A stretch of 37,799 nucleotides of DNA from positions 1-37,799 of the forward strand of contig JADGFA010000042.1 in assembly GCA_016744065.1 (NCBI GenBank), written 5' to 3'. The translations under genes were made by a program, and so were the position numbers. The notes under the pieces are model-generated. The model did not search any database. It was not told where the DNA came from and was given only the letters and a program-made list of their open reading frames with translations. The number at the start of each line of letters is the position of its first letter. Position 1 is the first letter of the stretch. This document shows, piece by piece, positions 20,501-26,017 of the stretch. Source of the DNA: Gammaproteobacteria bacterium (GTDB lineage Bacteria; Pseudomonadota; Gammaproteobacteria; SZUA-229).

Positions 20501-20653
20501 ATCATAATAATTATATGAGCCACCGGTATGACAGGTGCTGCAATTGGTGCCAGATGTGGAGTAGCCATGGATTCCATTGCTTTCTGCATATGCATTACTG
20601 ATAAGAAAAAGACCGCTGATGATAGCGGGTATAACGGGGGGGCGAATAATCAT
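11444..20653 (-). CDS. giant secreted repeat protein (cadherin-like repeats, CxxCH N-terminus, C-terminal sorting tail)
   Basis: 3069 residues. Order: signal peptide 1-23 (cleavage AYA/ES); N-terminal domain to about 183 with CSTCH (C38, C41, H42), resembling the choice-of-anchor V/reeler-like class; six repeats of about 130 residues, most with a conserved cysteine pair of CPATxLxC type; fourteen Ig/cadherin-like repeats of about 99 residues plus a divergent fifteenth; a thrombospondin type 3 calcium-binding stretch (about 2460-2520, DxDxDG-like); a Calx-beta-like domain; a PKD-like domain; a choice-of-anchor U-like domain with NDADGTVNGIVVDP; then GSVGS, a hydrophobic helix and a basic tail. 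This is the layout of a calcium-stiffened surface adhesin. It heads an operon with a beta-barrel and a haem-motif lipoprotein. AAGGTG lies about 12 bases before the ATG. The precise ligand is unknown. Confidence 0.85.
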   Translation of the reverse strand: MIIRPPVIPAIISGLFLISNAYAESNGIHGYSTSGTNCSTCHTGGSYNYYDYISVSDSSPYEGQTVYVSYTLNNNYTTSRATYAGYNLSASGGNLYEYRSDSIKESGQITHNAKRATTYNYNTSSHGDVTWGNTSTSSNGITWNSSSSGSYTLYACSNPVNNNGASTGDGPVECDTQSITVYNRPVVGSWSTSSVTFTEGTPRTIDTFVSMTADSSNLNRAEVYISSNYSSSDRLVCPGSLPSGISCSGSNTRSLTLSGSSSKNNYNTAIEGIQFNNVSQDPTTSSRSIRLRIRDTYYNYSLYSYKTLNVTAVNDTPTVSSFTGTTNYTENGSSVTVDSSVSLSDVDDSNLNLATIQLTTNYQSSEDSLICPATSLSCSYNSTTGTLTLSGSATKATYDSAIQAVRYINSANDPSTSTRTVRLRLRDASNGYSGYYYKSISITSSNDIPTLSFFTGTASYTENASSVLIDSSISISDLDDTNLNLATVGLTTNFESTEDSLVCPATSLNCSYNSASGLLTFSNSASIATYDSAIQGVRYLNSSDDPSTGTRSVRVRVRDAGNGYSSYSTKSISVTAINDAPTISSYSGTSAFTEDGAAIAVDNVITLSDLDHTSFNYATMEISANYSNGNDVLNCPATALSCSFNSANGILTLSGTSSISTYDAALQSITFQNNSDAPDTSNRTVRIRVRDTNNTYSGYASKTVTVAASNDAPLISNVNAIASFSENGSAVIIDNSISLSDADHTQFNQALVEISGNYQSSEDTLICPATALSCSYSLGTITFSGTANIATYQSALQAVTYNNTSENPNTGDRTIRMRVRDTSNLSSAYDSTTLQINGANDAPVMSGVDAAFTYTENDAPALVDSNITITDIDSSNLSSATVTIFSGHYVNGQDVLTCPSTTLSCSFNTSNGVLTLSNSASIAIYESAMEAVTYHNTSDNPVESMRRMEFQVTDTNSAVSNIDFKGITVVAVNDSPVITQGTSTSVVMSEDANPTPFSLTLNATDAEGETITWSVNTQASNGSATATGTGSSKTINYTPTSDYSGADSFIIQASDSTGNVDTITVNVTVTAQADSPVITEGTSVTVNISEDNTPGAFALTLNASDADGSTLTWSISSAAANGSAGATGTGTSKAITYTPDLNFNGSDSFIVSVSDGSTSDTITVNVNIAAQTDSPIITEGTSTLVNMSEDNTPSAFALTLNASDADNDTINWSISSQASNGSATATGTGASKAINYTPNTNYNGSDSFVVSVTDGNTSDTITVNVNIAAQTDAPVITEGTSTSVQMSQDGVNFQLTLNATDADNDTLTWSISSAASNGTAGASGTGASKAITYTPTGPYIGLDSFIVQVSDGAGGIDTITVNVTVAATLSAPNITEGESTLVIMSEDSTPSAFSLTLNATDPNADTITWSISSPASNGSASASGTGASKAINYTPTANYNGSDSFVVNVNDGNGNNDTITVNVTVQAQADAPVITEGTGTTVNMSEDSIPTAFALTLNASDVDADTLNWSISSAASNGTAIATGSGNSKAINYTPNVNYNGSDSFVVSVDDGTGNSDTFTVTVNIAGQSDTPVITEGTSTSVNISEDNSPSAFALTLNATDTDGDTLIWSISSPASNGTASTSGTGLSKAIAYTPTANFNGSDSFIVNVNDGNGNNDTITVNVNIAAQSDLPVITEGANTAVLMSENASPTPFNLTLNAADVDGDSLTWSISSTASNGTASASGTGASKAISYTPETDYNGADSFIVNVNDGNGNNDTITVNVTVSSVANPPVITEGTSTNVIMSEDASPTAFELTLNATDADGDTLTWSINTQAGNGTASASGTGLSKVINYIPASGFDGADSFIINVADGTGNSDNITVNVTVNPVNDAPIITEGVSAVVNMSEDSTPTAFALTLNATDPESDTLSWSISTVASHGTASASGTGNAKAISYTPDAQYNGTDMFEVRVSDGEQTDLINITVNIGAQSDAPIISQGASVPVIMSEDGTPSAFNLILDASDNDNDTLNWSIISAATNGTATATGTGASKAITYAPTASFNGIDTFTVGVNDGTGNNDSIVVNVTINAVADAPAITEGDVVNINMSEDGAPTAFSLILNASDNDNDTITWSISSPASNGSANVSGTGASKVISYTPTLNYSGSDSFVVQVSDGSITDTTIVNVTVNPENDAPIITEGESTLVNISEDNTPTAFALTLNATDADADTITWSIGTQALNGEATATGNGASKLIAYTPNTDFNGADSFIVSISDGNGNNDTITVNVNIAAQTDAPVITEGASTSVNMSEDNTPAAFALTLNASDTDGDNINWSILSQATNGSATATGSGTSKIINYTPTPDYAGSDSFVVEVDDGTGNTDSITVTVTINNQNDAPVISEGEQINNTINTTVDSFLSIPLSASDLDGDTLNWSVSTPANGTASPSSPSGNSISITYTPDIGYNGPETYTVTVTDGNESDQITINTLVSNGDFDNDTVADNIDNCPGIANTGQEDADGDSTGDVCDDDDDNDGINDQDELNNGLNPLVASTIIIPADVTANASGFYTEVDEGNATIIQGDISVTLAHSGNHTYRPGVNIISWLLGSAVLGTQNINIIPLINFYPDQLTVEGTSAEIKLSISGNAITYPVTVNYSVAGTADNTDHDLVNGSVIFNALEITKTINVNINSDALSEGTETIVVSLDTISNAIAGANAQHTLHIVETNITPTVNIITEQNGLPVTTLYKDQGSATITAIVTDPGDTHSYSWINTGNSLLPPTQNVDSFIIDMSTTSAGLHKLSVDVSDGEISVTKNRFILIEETAPILSNADDTDNDTLDDAAEGLQDSDGDFIPDYLDGYNQPGIIGLNNSISTSILQTGPGLIIQPGQIAVASGLHSPLINLDNISNHGSINGNTTSITDDNYIQYNGIFDFEISGLFPGDNIAIVIPLNTSIRANSVIRKYSPASGWQSFISDETNNIYSATGSPDSCPEADSGAYTSGLTPFDYCIQLVIEDGGPNDADGTVNGIVVDPSTLAIPEETNTMTHRETDACSDNIQDNCAAERGSVGSMNPLILSGLFLLYITLITTRKNIKYLNDEK
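13276..17740 (-). repeat. tandem repeats of about 300 bp (15 cadherin-like domains)
   Basis: Fifteen consecutive copies of a roughly 297-base unit inside the giant gene, each beginning near (A/S)PVITEG and ending near DTITVNV. Shared positions include MSED, FxLTLNA(T/S)D, WSIS, NGxAxAxGTG, SKxIxYTP and DSFxVxVxDG. The last copy is divergent. The copies are similar but not identical in DNA, which suggests old duplication with some homogenisation. Long ORFs on the opposite strand of this block are by-products of the repeat. Confidence 0.88.
17741..20104 (-). repeat. six tandem repeats of about 390 bp with conserved cysteine pairs
   Basis: Six copies of a roughly 130-residue domain, each with (S/T)xxYTENxxxxxxDxxxxxxDxD early, a CP(A/S)T-x-LxC cysteine pair in the middle, then LTxSxxAxxxxYxxAxxxVxxxN, R(T/S)(V/I)RxRxRD and a final ND. 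The first copy has a variant cysteine spacing. The paired cysteines suggest one disulfide per domain in the secreted protein. Confidence 0.85.
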
Positions 20654-21433
20654 ATCTGGTACTACACCTTGAAACTACACATAAATAATAAAAACACAGC
20701 TTTATCTGTGCATAAAGGAGTTTAACACCAAATAAACAACTTAATTATGGGGAATATTGAATATTTGACGTAGGAAATAGCCTACAAAGGCTTTTTTTGG
20801 AGTTAATATTAAGTGCTATGAGGTATAAGTCAGGTACTGACAATTAGTGCTATTCGTTAAACTGGTTGAAATACCCTATAAATAGAGTACTTAAATAAAA
20901 ATACTGATTTATTGGCAAATACCCGGGGCTGAGGGCATGATGGTACTTATAAAAGCTTACTTTTAGTCTGGTTTTTGGGGTGTTGCCTGAAAATGTGTTG
21001 ATATGGCTGTTACTAAATACCATATTAAATGCGTTTTTAGCTCTATTACTATGTGACCAGTGAGCCATTTGTTAGCATACAGTGATTAATTATTTACAGC
21101 TAGATAACGGTATCAGAAGGTTAATTTTTATGTTGATTATGCCGAAGGGTGAATTTTTGTGTTTATTTATATGTAGAGGGAAAGTTATAATTTATGCGCT
21201 GTTAACTTTGTGTTAGATAACAGCGGTATAATTTGACTGACAGAAGGCTCTTTGTAAAAAAACATGTAATATCAATAGGTTATATTGAAAATGATTTAAT
21301 GGAAGAGGCAGACAGGCTTTTTCTTACAAACTTTTCCTCTAAAGCGTCTTATAATTTAGCCAAATAAAATGGAAAATGCGTACTTAAAGTAATATTAATA
21401 ACTTAGGGCGTTTATCCCCCAGGAATATGTAAT
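20654..21433 (+). other. 780-bp intergenic region, no gene recognised
   Basis: This AT-rich region separates the giant-protein operon (minus) from the FecR-domain gene (plus) and must hold both promoters. I see no convincing coding sequence. A 72-codon minus-strand ORF at 20850-21068 has no ribosome site and a low-complexity composition. A weak hairpin (AGCCT ACAA AGGCT followed by seven T) lies near 20778-20800 on the plus strand, but no plus-strand gene precedes it. Confidence 0.5.
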
Positions 21434-22159
21434 ATGAGTGATGAAATTGACGACCCCCGTCGAGATTTTTTAGTGAAACTGTTAACGGCAGGTGCTTTTG
21501 TGACGAGTGCCTGGTCATTACCTGAAACAGTACAGGGCATGGGAAAGATCCCAAAGCTATTGCCTCCGGGTAAATCTTTTTTTGATATTAGTGGTGATGT
21601 TAAGGTCAATAATTTACCGGCTACATTAAATACATTTGTAAAAAACAATGACGTTGTATCAACAGGCTCTGGAGCACATGCGGTATTTGTTGTGGGTAAG
21701 GATGCTTTTATCTTACGTGGTAATAGCAGTATGGAAATTGAAGGTAGTGAAATTATTAACACTATTCGTTTATTTTCTGGAAAATTACTTTCAGTTTTTG
21801 GCCATAGAGAAAATAAAAAGAAATTATATATGCGTAGCAGTACGGCTACTATTGGTATACGTGGTACCGGTGTATATATGGAAGCTGATCCCGAGCAAAC
21901 TTATTTATGCACATGCTATGGTGTAACAGATCTTTATTCAAATGTGGATAAGAATGAAAGAGAAAGAATTGTTTCAGAACATCATGATAAACCCAAGTAC
22001 CTTTTATCAAAACCATCACGGCAAGGTAAATTAATTGCTCCAGCACCGATGATTAATCATACCGATTCGGAGCTTACCCTGATTGAAGAGCTGGTCGGGC
22101 GTGAGCCGCCATTTGGTATTGAAGGTGATTTATATAAAGGGCCGCGTCGAGATTATTAA
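21434..22159 (+). CDS. Tat-exported FecR-domain protein
   Basis: 241 residues. The N-terminus has a twin-arginine signal (PRRDFLVK, R9-R10) followed by a hydrophobic stretch to about residue 35. Residues about 45-150 form a FecR-type beta domain: GDVKVN, a GxxxxTGxGAHAVFVVG-like segment, LRGNSSMEIEG and the signature STATIGIRGTGVYME. The C-terminal part has CTCYG and a hydrophilic tail. Classical FecR proteins are anti-sigma signal relays, but there is no sigma factor or TonB receptor here, so a stand-alone periplasmic sensor or scaffold is more likely. It is divergent from the giant-protein operon. AGGAATATGTA precedes the ATG. Confidence 0.8.
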   Translation: MSDEIDDPRRDFLVKLLTAGAFVTSAWSLPETVQGMGKIPKLLPPGKSFFDISGDVKVNNLPATLNTFVKNNDVVSTGSGAHAVFVVGKDAFILRGNSSMEIEGSEIINTIRLFSGKLLSVFGHRENKKKLYMRSSTATIGIRGTGVYMEADPEQTYLCTCYGVTDLYSNVDKNERERIVSEHHDKPKYLLSKPSRQGKLIAPAPMINHTDSELTLIEELVGREPPFGIEGDLYKGPRRDY

Positions 22160-22300
22160 GTAGGTGCTTCGGAATAAAATTAAATTGGTATACGGATATT
22201 TTTATAATTTTTATCGGATGCTTATGGTGTTTATTTAAGCTGTCGCATATGGTCGTACTGGTTTTAAAAAGAATATATAAGTAAAAACAGATGCGAGTAA

Positions 22301-22332
22301 CTGTCATCCTGAGCGAATGCGAAGGATCTTGC
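22301..22332. repeat. intergenic palindromic repeat (TCATCCTGAGCG type)
   Basis: The stretch has TCATCCTGAGCGAATGCGAA followed by GGATCTTG, an imperfect palindrome with ATCCT / AGGAT arms. I recall very similar short elements recurring in intergenic regions of many unrelated bacteria. It sits between the FecR-domain and cca genes, downstream of both. It may be a mobile palindromic (REP-like) element. Only one copy is seen in this window. Confidence 0.45.
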
Positions 22333-22415
22333 CTGATCTTAAGTAAGTGTCATTGGTATCTGGAATAAGTTATAAGCTATTTTTTGTGTAAATAATTTTT
22401 ATTAAAGTAACGCAC

Positions 22416-23648
22416 TTAAATATTTTCAGGCTGTTTGAGGCATTTATTTAAAGCAGACTGTCGAGCCGTATGTATCGCTGTAGCCATTTCTTTACCCTGC
22501 AATCCTGAATCTTTTAATGCTTTAATATCAACTGACTTTATTATCTTTAAAGCCTCTCGATAATAATCTGCCTGTGGATACAGGTTATTTTCATAACCAG
22601 TACGACCGCGACTATCTGCCGTGCAGGCAATTAAAAACTGCTCATATCTTTCTGGTTTTCTCATGCCATCCAGTTTTTCTATGGTCTTTAATAATGTCGA
22701 TTTTTTTATTTCAAATGCGCGGTGAACATGCAGGTGAAACTCAGCTGTCATGCATGCAAGCTGGTTAAAGTCATTGGGGATGCGTAAGCGCTTACAAAGT
22801 TGTTTGACAGGTTCTACGCCTTTAATTTCATGCCCGTGATGACTTGGCCAGCTTTCTTTCGGCGTTAGTGCCTTGCCTAAATCATGACATAAAGCGGCAA
22901 AACGAGTAACTGGTTCGGGGCTTAAGAGTGCTGCCTGTTGTAATACCATGAGCGTATGGATGCCGGTATCAATTTCAGGGTGATGTAGTTCGGGTTGGGG
23001 TATGCCAAATAAGGCATCAATTTCAGGTAAAATAACCTTCAGTGCATTACAGTCACGCAGTACCTGTATAAAAACTTCCGGGTTTCGTTCACCTAATGCT
23101 TTATGAAACTCCTGCCAGACACGTTCAGCAACCAGAGCACTGGCTTCGCCATCGGCTACCATTTGTAGCATTAATGCTAGCGTTTCATCAGCAACAGTAA
23201 AGCCCAGGTGGGCATAACGTGCTGCAAAACGCGCCACTCTTAGAATACGTACCGGGTCTTCACTAAATGCGGATGAAACATGACGCAGTAATTTTGCCTG
23301 TAAATCGGCCTGGCCATTATAAGGGTCAATCAGATTTCCATTGTCATCCTGTGCAATGGCATTAATGGTCAAGTCACGACGAATTAAGTCTTCTTCAAGA
23401 GTGACATCAGGTGATGTATGAACGTCAAAGCCTCTATAGCCGGAAGCGGTATTGCGTTCTGTACGTGCAAGGGCATGCTCATCTTTTGTTTCAGGGTGAA
23501 GAAAAACAGGGAAATCCCTGCCAACCTGCTGGTAGCCAAGTTCGAGCATTTCATTAACGCTTGCGCCAACCACAACCCAGTCTTTTTCTATAACGGGGTA
23601 GTTTAAAAGCTGGTCACGAACGGCACCGCCGACTAAATAAGTTTTCAT
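22416..23648 (-). CDS. cca: multifunctional CCA-adding tRNA nucleotidyltransferase
   Basis: Adds or repairs the 3' CCA of tRNA. 410 residues, closely similar along its whole length to the E. coli-type enzyme, including the extra HD phosphohydrolase domain. Motifs: LVGGAVRD (5-12), metal-binding E21-x-D23 (Asp-x-Asp in E. coli), [10 protein letters not shown] (90-99), [21 protein letters not shown], and in the HD domain [11 protein letters not shown] and CHDLGK (H255-D256). All domains are complete. It is a single gene on the minus strand, transcribed away from the small hypothetical gene at 23924. The Glu at position 21 still fits the acidic metal-binding requirement. Confidence 0.95.
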   Translation of the reverse strand: MKTYLVGGAVRDQLLNYPVIEKDWVVVGASVNEMLELGYQQVGRDFPVFLHPETKDEHALARTERNTASGYRGFDVHTSPDVTLEEDLIRRDLTINAIAQDDNGNLIDPYNGQADLQAKLLRHVSSAFSEDPVRILRVARFAARYAHLGFTVADETLALMLQMVADGEASALVAERVWQEFHKALGERNPEVFIQVLRDCNALKVILPEIDALFGIPQPELHHPEIDTGIHTLMVLQQAALLSPEPVTRFAALCHDLGKALTPKESWPSHHGHEIKGVEPVKQLCKRLRIPNDFNQLACMTAEFHLHVHRAFEIKKSTLLKTIEKLDGMRKPERYEQFLIACTADSRGRTGYENNLYPQADYYREALKIIKSVDIKALKDSGLQGKEMATAIHTARQSALNKCLKQPENI

Positions 23649-23923
23649 ATGCTGAAGTATACTAGATAGTGGTCAGGGCTGTAATAGCCAGAGGCTACCC
23701 AGGTTAAAAATATATAAAATCCTTAAGGACCGGTTATCAGGAAATAACTATACAAAATATTATTGAATTTTTATAATGTGATTATTATACAGAATGGGAA
23801 CACACCTGTTTGGTATGGGTGAAAAAATGATTCACTGTATATAAGCGAATGAAAATAATAATTTCCCCCTCGTCATTACTGAATTAAATGTACAGTAAAA
23901 AATGAGCATGTAATGTAAATACT

Positions 23924-24151
23924 GTGAAAATTATGAGACAAGCGTTAAGAACAGAAATAATAAAAATGTGTAATAAGAAAATTGAGTCTAAAGGTGATGC
24001 CGTAGGTGTTTCTTTTTATGCTTTCTTTGCTAATAAAAATGATCGACCAGAGCTGTTGATGGAGGTTGCCACCTGGTGGATTAAAAAGCACCAGTTAGAT
24101 CACTTTGAAAAAGCACATAAAATAAAAGACATGATTGAAAGAAATATTTAA
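23924..24151 (+). CDS. small hypothetical protein
   Basis: 75 codons from a GTG at 23924, or 72 from the ATG at 23933. The product is basic and hydrophilic around a central segment (VGVSFYAFFANKNDRPEL) and ends in a helical, charged tail. Composition looks protein-like, but neither start has a clear ribosome site and I recognise no family. It stands alone between the cca gene (divergent) and the aminotransferase (convergent). Confidence 0.45.
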   Translation: MKIMRQALRTEIIKMCNKKIESKGDAVGVSFYAFFANKNDRPELLMEVATWWIKKHQLDHFEKAHKIKDMIERNI

Positions 24152-24549
24152 TTATAGTGATATATTAATGGAGTGATTCGGGTGTTAGTAGCAGGCGATA
24201 ACTGTGAATGCCAGGCATAAAAATATCTTCAGGCTATAAGCTCATGTGGTGACTGTCGTTATGATTTTGCTAAAACTAAACAGAAGTTATCGGGTAAAGA
24301 AGAACAAAATAAAATAATTAAAAACAGTAAAGAAGTGCTAGTAAGCAGTAAAATACTTTAACAAGGAATAAAGGTGATTTTCTATAATGAGCGGGGTGGG
24401 GAAATATTGGAGCGTTCGTAAAAGAAAGTATGATTTTTCTGGTTAATATAGAAAATTTATATTCTATCTGATTTGGGCCGCCAGATAATGGCGGCCACTT
24501 AACATTAGATTGTTAATACACGTCTATTGAAAATTGCAGTGTTTCGATA
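24152..24549 (+). other. 398-bp region with possible gene remnant and an inverted repeat
   Basis: An open frame at about 24220-24361 (plus) has no start codon and encodes SSCGDCRYDFAKTKQK then a lysine-rich tail, which looks like the end of a small zinc-ribbon-like protein or chance. At 24476-24496 a 7-bp inverted repeat (GGCCGCC / GGCGGCC) lies past the end of the aminotransferase gene and could aid termination, but it has no U-run on either strand. Confidence 0.3.
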
Positions 24550-25722
24550 CTACGAAGCAAGTATCTTTTGTGCTGCTGCAATGGCAACGCCCTGTTTAAC
24601 GGCATTTCCAAGCACCGCTTCTAGTGCGCTTAAACACAGAATAATATTTTCTGCACGGCTACTGTGCCCCATTAGCCCGATGCGCCATACTTTACCTGCA
24701 AGTGCGCCCAGGCCTGCACCAATTTCTAAATTAAATTCATTTAATAACTGGGCACGGGCGGCTGCATCATCTACGCCATTGGGAATGGTCACTGAGTTTA
24801 ACTGTGGCAGGCGATCAGCCTCATTAACAATAAAATCTAAACCCATTGCTTCAAGGCCGGCACGTAATGCCTGATGATTTTTTGCATGACGTGCCCAGGC
24901 GTTTTCCAGCCCTTCATCCTGTAGCATAACGAGTGATTCGTGTAATGCATAAAGTGCATTAACAGGCGCAGTATGATGGTAAGCACGTTTGGTGTTGGCA
25001 CCCCAGTAACCCATTACCAGGTTCATATCGAGGAACCAGCTATTTACTTTTGTTTTACGTGAGGTGATAACTTCAGTTGCTTTCTGGCTGAAGCTTACCG
25101 GTGAAATTCCCGGCGTACAGGAAAGGCATTTCTGGGTACCTGAATAGATGGCATCTATACCCCAGTCATCAACACGTAATTCTGACCCACCTAATGAGGT
25201 AACCGCATCAACAATCGTTAAGCAGTCGTATTTTCTGGCTAATTCACACAGTGTTTTTGCATCGGATACTGCGCCAGTTGATGTTTCTGCATGTACAAAA
25301 GCCAGGACTTTTGTGTCTGGATTCGCTTTTAATGCATCTTCAACTTTGTTGCAGTTAACCGCTTTGCCCCATTCGTCTTCAACCATAATGGCTGTGGCAC
25401 CCAGGCGCTCTACATTTTCTTTCATGCGGCCACCGAATACGCCATTCTGGCAAATGATAACCTTGTCTCCTGCTTCAACCAGATTCATAAAGCAGGTTTC
25501 CATGCCGGCAGAGCCAGGTGCTGAAACAGGAATGGTAAGCTCATTTTTAGTCTGGAAGGCGTATTGAAGCAAGCCCTTAACCTCATCCATCATGCCGACA
25601 AATAATGGGTCCAGATGGCCAATAGTCGGGCGTGCCATGGCGCTTAAAATGCGAGGGTGTACATCTGAGGGGCCGGGCCCCATTAATGTGCGTACTGGAG
25701 GTTGAAACGATGTGATGCTCAT
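24550..25722 (-). CDS. alanine/serine-glyoxylate aminotransferase family protein
   Basis: 390-residue PLP-dependent class V aminotransferase of the AGXT/serine-glyoxylate type. Signatures: MGPGPSDVHPRILSAMARP, PVSAPGSAGMET, HAETSTGA, D172 in IVDAVTSLGG (PLP ring nitrogen), and the Schiff-base lysine K198 in YSGTQKCLSCTPG, ending with a family-typical GLGALAGKVWRIGLMGHSS. It would convert glyoxylate to glycine using alanine or serine. It stands alone on the minus strand. Alanine versus serine preference cannot be decided from motifs alone. A phosphoserine aminotransferase role is less likely given the HAETSTGA and MGHSS signatures. Confidence 0.88.
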   Translation of the reverse strand: MSITSFQPPVRTLMGPGPSDVHPRILSAMARPTIGHLDPLFVGMMDEVKGLLQYAFQTKNELTIPVSAPGSAGMETCFMNLVEAGDKVIICQNGVFGGRMKENVERLGATAIMVEDEWGKAVNCNKVEDALKANPDTKVLAFVHAETSTGAVSDAKTLCELARKYDCLTIVDAVTSLGGSELRVDDWGIDAIYSGTQKCLSCTPGISPVSFSQKATEVITSRKTKVNSWFLDMNLVMGYWGANTKRAYHHTAPVNALYALHESLVMLQDEGLENAWARHAKNHQALRAGLEAMGLDFIVNEADRLPQLNSVTIPNGVDDAAARAQLLNEFNLEIGAGLGALAGKVWRIGLMGHSSRAENIILCLSALEAVLGNAVKQGVAIAAAQKILAS

Positions 25723-26017
25723 AAACTTAATCCTGGGTATTCTGTAGGGGCTAATTAGGGTGTTATCAGATAGTAAGAACCCTTAAAAATAGTTTCAGGT
25801 CTTATTCTATCGGGCTTTGCCTTTTGTTCATGTTCAGTGCTATGTTTTACCACAATGTGTTGCATGTGCTAAAAACAGGTGCTGATTTTGAATAAAGAGG
25901 GTAAGGCCAGAGGCAGAGTTTATTTTTAAACAATGCCTTAAAGTTATACCAGACAATTTACAGGTTTGTCTGAGGGTGAATAATGCCACAAAATCATGGT
26001 GAAGATGTACTGATTTT

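Noticed and set aside
20850..21068. 72-codon minus-strand ORF in the 780-bp gap
   Set aside because: No ribosome site, no recognisable domain and a His/Tyr/Asn-rich composition typical of translated AT-rich spacer.
22416..23648. Glu21 replacing the first Asp of the Asp-x-Asp metal site in the CCA enzyme
   Set aside because: An acidic Glu fits metal binding and the rest of the protein is intact, so a functional defect is not supported.
24220..24361. Open frame encoding SSCGDCRYDFAK, possible zinc-ribbon protein
   Set aside because: No start codon in frame before the upstream stop and no ribosome site; kept only as a possible remnant.
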